A stretch of DNA of 8,764 nt from Lachnospiraceae bacterium (GTDB lineage: Bacteria > Bacillota > Clostridia > Lachnospirales > Lachnospiraceae). Position 1 is the stretch's first letter; the number at the start of each line of letters is the position of its first letter. The notes beneath the pieces are model-generated. The model was not told the origin of the DNA and ran no database searches. It saw nothing but the letters and a program-made list of their open reading frames with translations. Where the stretch lies: assembly GCA_024684155.1 (NCBI GenBank), contig JAIKXK010000398.1:1-8764 (forward strand), written 5' to 3'. A program made the position numbers and the translations under genes. Of the stretch, positions 1 to 6,857 are shown piece by piece.

Positions 1-891
1 GGACTTTCAGGAACAGGTAAGACTACTCTTTCTACAGATCCTAAGCGTTTACTTATCGGTGATGATGAGCACGGCTGGGATGATAACGGCGTATTCAACT
101 TCGAAGGTGGATGCTACGCTAAGGTTATCAATCTTGATAAAGAATCTGAGCCTGATATCTACAATGCAATCCGTCGTGATGCATTATTAGAAAACGTTAC
201 ATTAGATGACAAGGGTGTAATCGACTTCGCTGATAAGTCAGTTACAGAAAACACTCGTGTTTCTTACCCTATCGATCATATTGAAAACATCGTTCAGAAG
301 GTTAACGGAATTTCAGCAGGTCCTGAAGCTAACAATGTTATCTTCTTATCTGCAGATGCATTCGGAGTACTTCCTCCAGTATCTATCCTTACACCTGAAC
401 AGACTAAGTACTACTTCTTATCAGGATTTACAGCTAAGCTTGCTGGTACTGAAAGAGGAATTACTGAGCCTACACCTACATTCTCTGCTTGCTTTGGACA
501 GGCTTTCTTAGAGCTTCATCCTACAAAGTACGCTGAAGAATTAGTTAAGAAGATGGAAAAATCCGGAGCTAAGGCTTATCTTGTTAACACAGGATGGAAC
601 GGAACCGGAAAGAGAATCTCTATCAAAGATACACGTGGTATCATCGATGGTATCTTAAACGGAGATATCTTAAAGAGCGATACTAAGACTATCCCTTACT
701 TCAACTTCGAAGTACCTACATCTTTAACAGGTGTTGATGCAAACATCTTAGATCCTCGTGATACTTATGCTGATGCTTCTGAATGGGAAGAAAAGGCTAA
801 GGATTTAGCTGCACGTTTCCAGAAGAACTTCAAGAAGTATGAAGGAAATGAAGCTGGTAAGGCATTAGTTCCTGCTGGTCCTCAGTTATAA
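1..891 (+). CDS. pckA: Phosphoenolpyruvate carboxykinase (ATP), 5'-truncated by window edge
   Basis: C-terminal 296 residues of cytosolic ATP-dependent PEP carboxykinase, which interconverts oxaloacetate + ATP and PEP + CO2 + ADP. Reading is open from base 1 in frame 1 to TAA at 889-891. Fragment residues 1-11 are the kinase-1a P-loop GLSGTGKTTLS (Lys7), 21-26 the kinase-2 DDEHGW (metal-binding Asp22), followed by GVFNFEGGCYAK. Arg86 in NTRVSYP and the GTGKRISIKDTR block (201-212) also fit. Relative to E. coli Pck the offset is about 247 (Lys7=Lys254, Asp22=Asp269, Arg86=Arg333), so the N-terminal domain with the substrate-binding residues lies before the window and total length would be about 543, normal for the family. 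Codon choice is strikingly biased (Ile nearly always ATC, Arg mostly CGT), unlike the genes downstream, which suggests high expression. A terminator follows. In anaerobes of this kind the enzyme often runs toward oxaloacetate, making ATP; that direction is inference. Confidence 0.97.
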   Translation, partial: GLSGTGKTTLSTDPKRLLIGDDEHGWDDNGVFNFEGGCYAKVINLDKESEPDIYNAIRRDALLENVTLDDKGVIDFADKSVTENTRVSYPIDHIENIVQKVNGISAGPEANNVIFLSADAFGVLPPVSILTPEQTKYYFLSGFTAKLAGTERGITEPTPTFSACFGQAFLELHPTKYAEELVKKMEKSGAKAYLVNTGWNGTGKRISIKDTRGIIDGILNGDILKSDTKTIPYFNFEVPTSLTGVDANILDPRDTYADASEWEEKAKDLAARFQKNFKKYEGNEAGKALVPAGPQL

Positions 892-917
892 GATCCAGAT
901 TACATTTAAAATTTTCA

Positions 918-952
918 AACGAGAAGCCGAGTATTTTGGCTTCTCGTTTTTT
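918..952 (+). terminator. Rho-independent terminator of pckA
   Basis: Perfect 11-bp inverted repeat, AACGAGAAGCC (918-928) and GGCTTCTCGTT (938-948), with a 9-nt loop, running into a T tract (947-952). It lies 26 nt after the pckA stop and ends 14 nt before the next start codon, so it should separate the two transcripts. Confidence 0.93.
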
Positions 953-966
953 AAAAGGGGAAGAAA

Positions 967-2016
967 ATGGTTTCGATTATTATTTGCGCAGTAAAACTAA
1001 ATGATTATTTCAAAGAATGCATCTCATCTTGCGTGACTCAGACCTATGAAGATATAGAAATTTTACTGGTTACAGAAAAAGGCACAGAGGATGAAGTTCT
1101 TTGCTATGAAATGGCAAGAAAAGATCCTAGAATCCGCGTGATTGTAAAAGAAAAGCACAACGTTGGAAAAGGAAGAAACTATGGATTGTCTGAAGCAAAG
1201 GGTGAATATATTTGCTTTGTGGATGCAGATGATACCTTTTACAATGAAACCTCCTTAGAGAGAATGCTTCTTTCTTTAATGGCGGAAAAAGGAGATGTGT
1301 TAGTTTCTAATTATGTAAGAAAAGTGGAGGATGAGATGATTCCTGTGGTGAACCACGGATTTAGTGAAAAGGATGATGTGTTATCGGAAGACTTCCGCTT
1401 CAAAGGATTTTTTTCTCAGGCTCATCTTAGTTTTGTATGGGCAAAGTTATATCGAAAAGAATTTTTAGATGACCATGAAATAGTATTCCCTGAAACTACC
1501 AATGGAGAAGACAGAGCTTTTAATATGTGCGTTTACAGTGCTAGACCGGATTATGTATTCTCTGATCAGGTGACCTATGTGTATCGAAACAATTTAGATT
1601 CCATTACCCATAGCTATCATGAAAAGTTTAAAGAAATATGGGAAGGAAACGCTGTTTTTTATGAACGATATATGGAAGGCAAAAATGAAAAGTATTACTT
1701 TGGAGATTTGCCGGCCTTTGTAATGATGTTTTCTCTCATATTCCATGTACGCCAGGAATACGAAAAGAAGACTTCGAAAAAGGATATTTTAGAAGTGGTA
1801 GAAGCTTATACCACAGATGATTACGTACAAAAGAAAATGTCATATTTAGTGGATCACAAAATTTGCAATCAGATTTCTGACTTAGGATACCGTGCAGGTA
1901 CCGATAATTTATCAAAATGGATTGTGAAAAGGAGGAATGATTCCATTATCTTTGGATTAGAAAAAATCTTTGATTTATCCATTGATAAAAAACATTCTCC
2001 AGAAACACGAAATTAA
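967..2016 (+). CDS. Family 2 glycosyltransferase
   Basis: A 349-residue GT-A fold glycosyltransferase, expected to move a sugar from a nucleotide-sugar donor onto a cell-surface polysaccharide or other glycan at the cytoplasmic face of the membrane. The N-terminal half is typical GT2: VSIII at 2-6, QTYEDIEILLV at 25-35, GKGRNYGLSEAKGEYI at 68-82, then the metal-binding DADD (86-89, DxD). WAKLYRKEFL (158-167) and NGEDRAFN (179-186), with the acidic pair likely to include the catalytic base, follow in the usual order. Residues about 220-349 are helical and charged and match no domain I recognise; no convincing membrane helix. The usual VDDGSxD donor-site segment is replaced by VTEKGTED (35-42). 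SD AGGGGA (956-961) sits 5 nt before ATG. The gene lies alone between two terminators with no glycan genes beside it, so donor and acceptor cannot be inferred. No clear promoter was found in the 75-nt gap upstream. Confidence 0.88.
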   Translation: MVSIIICAVKLNDYFKECISSCVTQTYEDIEILLVTEKGTEDEVLCYEMARKDPRIRVIVKEKHNVGKGRNYGLSEAKGEYICFVDADDTFYNETSLERMLLSLMAEKGDVLVSNYVRKVEDEMIPVVNHGFSEKDDVLSEDFRFKGFFSQAHLSFVWAKLYRKEFLDDHEIVFPETTNGEDRAFNMCVYSARPDYVFSDQVTYVYRNNLDSITHSYHEKFKEIWEGNAVFYERYMEGKNEKYYFGDLPAFVMMFSLIFHVRQEYEKKTSKKDILEVVEAYTTDDYVQKKMSYLVDHKICNQISDLGYRAGTDNLSKWIVKRRNDSIIFGLEKIFDLSIDKKHSPETRN

Positions 2017-2019
2017 TAC

Positions 2020-2048
2020 AAAGAGGAGTAGTAATACTCCTCTTTTTT
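2020..2048 (+). terminator. Rho-independent terminator of the glycosyltransferase gene
   Basis: Perfect 11-bp stem, AAAGAGGAGTA (2020-2030) with TACTCCTCTTT (2035-2045), closed by a GTAA (GNRA-type) tetraloop and followed by Ts through 2048. It starts 4 nt after the stop codon and ends where the pyrC extended -10 element begins. Confidence 0.92.
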
Positions 2049-2061
2049 ATGGTATTATATT
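2048..2061 (+). promoter_or_regulatory. Extended -10 promoter of pyrC
   Basis: TATGGTATTATATT contains a TGn extended -10 (T2050 G2051) and the -10 hexamer TATTAT (2053-2058, 5 of 6 to consensus). No good -35 is present: the expected position falls in the loop and right arm of the preceding terminator (best 3 of 6). Predicted start near 2064-2066 gives a short leader of about 30 nt, carrying SD AAGGAG (2082-2087) 6 nt before the ATG. The same 14-nt block recurs with one mismatch before pyrE, which strengthens the call. Confidence 0.7.
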
Positions 2062-2093
2062 CTAGCGAAATTACGTTTTAGAAGGAGATTTTT

Positions 2094-3443
2094 ATGAGTC
2101 TTTTGATTAAAGGTGGAAGAGTTATAAATCCTGCCACCAATACAGATGAAGTCTTAGATGTTTTAATTGATACAGAATCTAAGACAGTGAAAAAAATAGA
2201 AAAGGATATTAAGGAAGAGGGCGCACGCATCATCGACGCTACAGATAAGTATGTGTTCCCCGGATTTATTGATATGCATGTGCATTTTCGTGATCCAGGT
2301 CAGACTCATAAGGGAGATATTAATACAGAATCCCATGCTGCAGCCAGAGGTGGCTATACCACCGTTTGTGCAATGCCAAATACATCTCCGGTGGTAGATA
2401 ATAAAGAGCAGTTTTGCTATGTCAGAGATAAGGCTGCTTCCGTTGGACTTTGTAATGTGCTTCAGGTAGGTTCTATTACAAAGGGAATGCAGGGAAAAGA
2501 ACTTTCTGATATTTATGGTATGGCTGATGAAGGAATGATTTGTATTTCCGAAGATGGAAAGAGTGTAATGGACTCTGGTCTTCTTCGAGATGCTATGAAG
2601 ATTGCGAAGGAGAAGAATCTTTCTGTATTATCTCACTGCGAGGACATTAACCTGGTTCAGGGTGGCGTTATGAACGCTGGTAAGAAAGCAAAAGAACTAG
2701 GTGTAAACGGTATTACAAATGCGGTAGAAAATATTATTGAAGCAAGAGATATTATGCTAGCAGAAGAAACAGGAGCACGCCTTCATCTTTGCCACTGTTC
2801 AACCAAAGAATCTGTAGATATTATTTCGGATGGAAAGGCAAAAGGCATCCAGGTTTCTGGTGAGGTTTGCCCACATCACTTTGCCTTATGTGAAGATGAT
2901 ATTCCTTCAAAGGAGGATGCAAACTTTAAGATGAATCCTCCGCTTCGCAGCAAAGAAGATGTGGAAGCGTTAAAGCTTGGATTAAAGAATGGCATTTTAG
3001 AAGTAATTTCAACCGATCACGCACCCCATAGTGCAGAAGAAAAATCAGGAGATTTCAATCAGGCACCATTTGGTATTGTTGGTCTTGAAACTGCAGCATC
3101 TCTTACCTATTCCGAACTTGTACTAGACGGATTTTTGACACCAATGCAGATGGCAGAAAAGATGAGCTACAATCCTGCCCGTATTTTAGGCATTGACAAG
3201 GGTGATATTTCCGTTGGAAAGATTGCAGATATTTGTATCTTTGATCCAGATAAAGAATATGAAGTAAAAGCAGAAGAAATGGCTGGAAAAAGTAAAAACT
3301 CTCCATTTATCGGATGGACTTTAACCGGTCAGGTTATTACTACCATTATGGGTGGAAAAATAACTTATGAACTTCATGAAAAAGAGGAGCCAAAAGGACT
3401 TAAAAAAGTAATTCAAAATATTACGGATAAGTTTAAGAAGTAA
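2094..3443 (+). CDS. pyrC: Dihydroorotase
   Basis: Cytosolic zinc enzyme that cyclises N-carbamoyl-L-aspartate to dihydroorotate, third step of pyrimidine synthesis. It is the class I type of amidohydrolase found in Bacillus and Aquifex. Visible: the N-terminal small beta domain, then DMHVHFRDPG at 60-69 with metal ligands His62 and His64 and substrate Arg66, SEDGKSV (152-158) with Asp154 in place of a carbamylated lysine, SHCED with His181, HLCHCST with His234, NPPLR (281-285), and TDHAPH (307-312) with catalytic Asp308. The C-terminal small domain ends near residue 426. Length 449 is about 20 more than usual because of a Lys/Glu-rich tail (427-449). ATG chosen because AAGGAG lies 6 nt upstream and the MSLLIKGGRV start is family-typical. 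First gene of the pyrC-F-K-D run; 46 nt before pyrF with no terminator. The gene making its substrate, pyrB, is not in the window. Confidence 0.96.
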   Translation: MSLLIKGGRVINPATNTDEVLDVLIDTESKTVKKIEKDIKEEGARIIDATDKYVFPGFIDMHVHFRDPGQTHKGDINTESHAAARGGYTTVCAMPNTSPVVDNKEQFCYVRDKAASVGLCNVLQVGSITKGMQGKELSDIYGMADEGMICISEDGKSVMDSGLLRDAMKIAKEKNLSVLSHCEDINLVQGGVMNAGKKAKELGVNGITNAVENIIEARDIMLAEETGARLHLCHCSTKESVDIISDGKAKGIQVSGEVCPHHFALCEDDIPSKEDANFKMNPPLRSKEDVEALKLGLKNGILEVISTDHAPHSAEEKSGDFNQAPFGIVGLETAASLTYSELVLDGFLTPMQMAEKMSYNPARILGIDKGDISVGKIADICIFDPDKEYEVKAEEMAGKSKNSPFIGWTLTGQVITTIMGGKITYELHEKEEPKGLKKVIQNITDKFKK

Positions 3444-3489
3444 ACTGAAATAAATTTTTAAATAAGAAGTATAGAAAATGAGGTAAAAC

Positions 3490-4413
3490 ATGATTCAGAA
3501 ACTTATTGCAAACATTAAGAAAACAAATGCACCTATCGTTGTAGGATTAGATCCTATGCTTTCCTACATTCCTTCACAGATTTTAAAGAAGGCTTATGAG
3601 GAAAAAGGAGAAAACCTTTCCGGTGCAGCAGAAGCAGTCTGGCAGTTTAATAAGCAGATCGTAGATGCGACCTATGACTTGATTCCAGCTGTAAAACCTC
3701 AGATTGCCATGTATGAGCAGTTTGGTATTGAAGGTTTAATGGCCTATAAAAAGACCGTGGATTACTGTCACGAAAAAGGACTAGTGGTCATCGGGGATGT
3801 AAAGCGAGGCGATATTGGTTCTACTTCTGCAGCCTATGCAACTGCACATCTTGGTGCTGTTGAAATTGGTGGAAAGAAGTTTGCAGGATTTGATGAGGAC
3901 TTTGCAACTGTAAATCCTTATCTTGGTTCTGATGGAATCAATCCTTTTGTGGATGTTTGTAAAGAGTTTGATAAAGGTATCTTTGTACTTGTAAAAACTT
4001 CAAATCCTTCTTCTGGAGAATTCCAGGATCAGGTAATGAATTCTACCGGAAAACCATTGTATGAATATGTTGGTCAGATGGTAGAAAAATGGGGTGCAGA
4101 CACCATGGAAGGTGACTACACAAATGTAGGTGCTGTTGTTGGTGCTACCTATCCTGAAATGGGTAAGGCTCTTCGTGAGATTATGCCTCATACCTACATC
4201 TTGGTTCCTGGATATGGTGCTCAGGGCGGAACCGGTGCTGATCTTGTTCCTTTCTTTAACAAGGATGGACTTGGTGCAATCGTTAACTCTTCCCGTGGTA
4301 TTATTGCAGCGTACAAAAAGGATGAGTACGCACGCTTTGGAGAGGAGGCATTTGCAGATGCATCCCGTGCTGCCGTAGAAGATATGATCAAGGATATCAC
4401 TCAGTATCTGTAG
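3490..4413 (+). CDS. pyrF: Orotidine 5'-phosphate decarboxylase, type 2
   Basis: Decarboxylates OMP to UMP, last step of the de novo pathway; soluble TIM-barrel homodimer. Length 307 and sequence fit the longer type 2 subfamily rather than the roughly 230-residue Bacillus/E. coli type. Visible: VGLDPM at 18-23, Lys69 in AVKPQ, the catalytic Asp-x-Lys-x-x-Asp array in GDVKRGDIGST (Asp103, Lys105, Asp108), the phosphate-binding region VPGYGAQGG (239-247) and NSSRGI (266-271). SD GAGGT (3480-3484) lies 5 nt before ATG. The 46-nt gap to pyrC is A/T-rich with no hairpin, and the gap to pyrK is 24 nt, so co-transcription is likely. In pathway order it acts after PyrE, although its gene stands before pyrK and pyrD. 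Confidence 0.96.
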   Translation: MIQKLIANIKKTNAPIVVGLDPMLSYIPSQILKKAYEEKGENLSGAAEAVWQFNKQIVDATYDLIPAVKPQIAMYEQFGIEGLMAYKKTVDYCHEKGLVVIGDVKRGDIGSTSAAYATAHLGAVEIGGKKFAGFDEDFATVNPYLGSDGINPFVDVCKEFDKGIFVLVKTSNPSSGEFQDQVMNSTGKPLYEYVGQMVEKWGADTMEGDYTNVGAVVGATYPEMGKALREIMPHTYILVPGYGAQGGTGADLVPFFNKDGLGAIVNSSRGIIAAYKKDEYARFGEEAFADASRAAVEDMIKDITQYL

Positions 4414-4437
4414 AAAATAGATAAGGAATGTAGTTGT

Positions 4438-5220
4438 ATGAGTAAAGAATTTGAGATGGCGAAGGTTGTAAGTCAAAAGGAACTGCAACCGGGGATATTT
4501 AGTATGTGGCTATCCTGCCACGCTGCAAAGAGTGCAGTTCCAGGACAGTTTTTAAATGTATATACAAAGAATAAGGAAAAGCGTCTTCCTCGCCCCATTT
4601 CGATCTGTGAAATCAATGGTGAAAAGGGAGAACTTCGATTAGTGTATCGTGTTACAAAAGAAGGAAGCGGTACAGAGGAGTTCTCTAAGTATGAGACTGG
4701 CGAAGAGGTTCGCATTTTAGGACCTTTGGGAAACGGTTTTCCAGTAGAAGATTTTAAGGACAAAAAGGTAATTTTAATGGGAGGTGGAATCGGTATCCCT
4801 CCTATGCTTGGAATTGCTGATTGCGTTGGAAAAAATGCTACAGCTGTTCTTGGCTATCGCGATAAGAATACATTTTTAACAGAGGACTTTGAACAGGCAG
4901 GAACAACACTTTGCCTTGCAAGTGACGATGGAAGTATCGGTGTCCATGGTAATGTTATCGACGCCATAAAAGAAAACAAGGTGGAAGGGGACGTGATTTT
5001 TGCCTGCGGACCAACCCCTATGCTTCGTGGAATCAAAGCCTATGCAAAAGAGAACGGTATTACCTGCTATATTTCTTTGGAAGAACGTATGGCTTGCGGA
5101 ATTGGTGCATGTCTTGGCTGTGTTTGTCAGTCAAAGGACAAGGATCATCATTCTAAGGTTCATAACAAAAGAGTTTGTAAGGATGGTCCTGTATTTTTGG
5201 CTGAGGAGGTGGAATTGTAA
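4438..5220 (+). CDS. pyrK: Dihydroorotate dehydrogenase B, electron-transfer subunit
   Basis: Carries electrons from the FMN of PyrD through a [2Fe-2S] cluster and FAD to NAD+ in the PyrD2K2 heterotetramer. Length 260 is normal. N-terminal ferredoxin-reductase-like barrel has the FAD motif RPISI (52-56). The nucleotide-binding domain has GGGIGIPPM (115-123) and FACGPTPML (188-196). The cluster ligands are Cys220, Cys225, Cys228 and Cys247 in ACGIGACLGC...RVCKDGPVF. The loop before the last cysteine is His/Lys-rich (DHHSKVHNKR, 236-245), a form I associate with Lachnospiraceae. Start ATG has SD AAGGA (4423-4427) 10 nt upstream; Met7 is a less likely alternative. The stop codon overlaps the pyrD start by one base, so the two subunits are probably coupled in translation to keep 1:1 stoichiometry. 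Confidence 0.95.
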   Translation: MSKEFEMAKVVSQKELQPGIFSMWLSCHAAKSAVPGQFLNVYTKNKEKRLPRPISICEINGEKGELRLVYRVTKEGSGTEEFSKYETGEEVRILGPLGNGFPVEDFKDKKVILMGGGIGIPPMLGIADCVGKNATAVLGYRDKNTFLTEDFEQAGTTLCLASDDGSIGVHGNVIDAIKENKVEGDVIFACGPTPMLRGIKAYAKENGITCYISLEERMACGIGACLGCVCQSKDKDHHSKVHNKRVCKDGPVFLAEEVEL

Positions 5221-6125
5221 TGGCTTCATTAAAAGTAAATTTTGCTGGAGTGGAATTTCAAAATCCCATTACAACAGCATCCGGTACCTTTGGCAGCGGA
5301 ATGGAATACGGAGAATTTGTTGACTTAAGTAAGCTTGGAGCTGTTACCACAAAAGGGGTGGCAGATCATCCCTGGCCTGGAAATCCTACCCCTCGAGTTG
5401 CAGAGGTAAAGGGTGGTATGTTAAATGCCATTGGTCTTCAAAACCCTGGAATTGAAACCTTTATTGAAAGAGATCTTCCTTTTTTGCATGAGAAGCATGC
5501 AAAGATTATTGTAAATGTCTGTGGACATTCTGAGGAAGAATACTTAAATGTAGTACGTCGACTTGCTACAGAGGATGTGGATTTATTAGAGATTAATATT
5601 TCCTGTCCAAATGTAAAAGAAGGTGGAATTTCCTTTGGTACAAATCCAAAGGGAGTGGAAGAAATTACAAAGGCCATTAAAAAAGAAGCAGTGCAACCTG
5701 TGGTTATGAAACTTAGTCCAAACGTCACCTCTATTACAGAGATTGCAAAGGCAGCAGAAGCCGGTGGAGCAGATGGTGTTTCTTTGATTAATACCATTAC
5801 TGGTATGAAAATTGATATTGAGCGTCAAAGTTTTGTACTTGCTAATAAAACCGGTGGAATGAGTGGTCCTGCAGTTCACCCTGTGGCAGTTCGTATGGTA
5901 TATGAAGTAGCAAATGCCATTTCTCTTCCTATTATTGGAATGGGTGGTGTGGAAACTGCAGAAGATGCCATTGAAATGTTACTTGCTGGTGCCACCATGG
6001 TATCAGTTGGAACGGCAAATTTCTACAATCCATATGCTACCATGGAAGTTGTAGATGGTTTGGAAAACTATTTAAACAGAAAAAATATTTCTGATGTAAA
6101 TGATATTATCGGCTTAGTGAAATAA
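5220..6125 (+). CDS. pyrD: Dihydroorotate dehydrogenase B, catalytic FMN subunit (type 1B)
   Basis: Oxidises dihydroorotate to orotate with FMN, passing electrons to PyrK and NAD+. A 301-residue TIM barrel, cytosolic. Visible: ASGTFG (20-25), TTKG with Lys45, GMLNAIGLQNPG (66-77), NISCPN with the class 1 catalytic Cys129, MKLSPN with Lys164, TGGMSGPAVHP (211-221), and the FMN phosphate sites GMGGV (240-244) and VGTANF (263-268). The catalytic cysteine, where class 2 enzymes have serine, plus the adjacent pyrK establish type 1B. The ATG overlaps the pyrK TAA (TAATG), and a strong SD GAGGAGGT (5203-5210) sits inside the end of pyrK. Its last codons (GTG AAA) double as the -35 region of the pyrE promoter. 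Confidence 0.96.
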   Translation: MASLKVNFAGVEFQNPITTASGTFGSGMEYGEFVDLSKLGAVTTKGVADHPWPGNPTPRVAEVKGGMLNAIGLQNPGIETFIERDLPFLHEKHAKIIVNVCGHSEEEYLNVVRRLATEDVDLLEINISCPNVKEGGISFGTNPKGVEEITKAIKKEAVQPVVMKLSPNVTSITEIAKAAEAGGADGVSLINTITGMKIDIERQSFVLANKTGGMSGPAVHPVAVRMVYEVANAISLPIIGMGGVETAEDAIEMLLAGATMVSVGTANFYNPYATMEVVDGLENYLNRKNISDVNDIIGLVK

Positions 6126-6145
6126 AGCTTAGATTATGGTATAAT
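6117..6145 (+). promoter_or_regulatory. Promoter of pyrE (extended -10)
   Basis: GTGAAA at 6117-6122 (4 of 6 to TTGACA) stands 17 bp before a perfect TATAAT (6140-6145), with TGG directly before it (6137-6139) forming an extended -10. The -35 overlaps the final codons of pyrD. No terminator lies between pyrD and pyrE, so pyrE could be read both from this promoter and from upstream. Predicted start is at about 6151-6153. Confidence 0.82.
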
Positions 6146-6146
6146 A

Positions 6147-6163
6147 TTTGGCGTATTTTGGCG
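6147..6163 (+). repeat. Tandem TTTGGCG repeat at the pyrE start site
   Basis: TTTGGCG occurs at 6147-6153 and again at 6157-6163, exactly 10 bp apart, about one helical turn. The surrounding 10-mers (6144-6153 and 6154-6163) are near copies. The pair covers the predicted transcription start and early leader, a position suited to an operator or to a start-site/leader effect. No binding protein can be named. Confidence 0.55.
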
Positions 6164-6182
6164 AATAAAAGGAGAATTTTCA

Positions 6183-6857
6183 ATGGAAAGCTATAAAGAA
6201 GAGTTTATACATTTTATGATTGATTGTGACGTATTAAAGTTTGGTGATTTTGTGACAAAGAGTGGAAGAAACACTCCATTTTTTATTAACACTGGATTTT
6301 ATCGTACAGGTTCACAGTTAAAGAGATTAGGAGAATATTATGCTCGTGCCATTAAGGATACCTTTGGCACGGACTTTGATGTTTTATTTGGACCTGCATA
6401 TAAGGGAATTCCTCTTTCTGTTACTACATCTGTAGCACTTTCAGATTTATATGATACAGACGTGCGTTACTGTGCAGACAGAAAGGAAGCAAAGGATCAT
6501 GGAGAGGGCGGAAAGCTTTTAGGTGGACCAATCTTAGATGGTGATAAGGTAGTCATTATTGAAGATGTTACTACCGCTGGAACTTCTATCAAAGAAAACT
6601 ATCCTGTGATTAAGGCACAGGGGGATGTGGATATTCTAGGTCTTGTAGTTTCAGTAGACCGTATGGAAAGAGGTCAGGGGGAAAAGGCTGCCCTTGATGA
6701 AATCAGCGAAGTTTACAATATGAAGACAACTGCTATCGTTACCATGGAAGAGGTGGTAGAGTGCCTATATAACAAGCCTTACAATGGAAAAGTATATATT
6801 GATGATGAATTAAAGAAATCAATTGACGCATATTACGATCTTTATGGTGCAAAATAA
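6183..6857 (+). CDS. pyrE: Orotate phosphoribosyltransferase
   Basis: Joins orotate and PRPP to give OMP and pyrophosphate; soluble dimer, fifth pathway step. The 224 residues align well with the E. coli/yeast type of enzyme: LKFGDFVTKSGR (18-29) with Lys26, FGPAYKGIPL (69-78), the flexible catalytic loop ADRKEAKDHGEGG (98-110) with Arg100, Lys101, Lys104 and His106, and the PRPP-binding motif VVIIEDVTTAGTS (123-135) with acidic pair Glu127-Asp128. SD AAAGGAG (6168-6174) is 8 nt before the ATG. It has its own promoter, 57 nt after pyrD, while its 3' end is joined without a gap to the next gene (TAAATG). That arrangement makes pyrE the head of a second transcription unit with the VanZ-like gene and those after it. 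Confidence 0.96.
   Translation: MESYKEEFIHFMIDCDVLKFGDFVTKSGRNTPFFINTGFYRTGSQLKRLGEYYARAIKDTFGTDFDVLFGPAYKGIPLSVTTSVALSDLYDTDVRYCADRKEAKDHGEGGKLLGGPILDGDKVVIIEDVTTAGTSIKENYPVIKAQGDVDILGLVVSVDRMERGQGEKAALDEISEVYNMKTTAIVTMEEVVECLYNKPYNGKVYIDDELKKSIDAYYDLYGAK

Noticed and set aside
257..511. Plus-strand 84-residue open frame
   Set aside because: Lies within pckA in another frame; Leu/Ser-rich, low-complexity translation and no SD.
553..891. Separate small gene starting at ATG 553
   Set aside because: It is the in-frame C-terminal part of pckA; that reading frame is open from base 1 and carries the P-loop and kinase-2 motifs upstream.
932..937. TATTTT as a -10 for the glycosyltransferase
   Set aside because: Only 4 of 6, in the terminator loop, with no -35 at a suitable distance.
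3444..3489. Promoter or terminator between pyrC and pyrF
   Set aside because: A/T-rich with a TATAGA-like hexamer, but it would start transcription inside the SD; no -35 and no hairpin.
4000..4488. 162-residue minus-strand open frame across the pyrF/pyrK junction
   Set aside because: Complement shadow of two well-supported genes; no SD or recognisable domain, Thr/His/Phe-rich composition typical of antisense reading.
5095..5130. Extra cysteine (Cys230) beside the PyrK cluster as a novel centre
   Set aside because: A CVC at this place also occurs, as I remember, in ordinary Bacillus PyrK; the four normal [2Fe-2S] ligands are all present.
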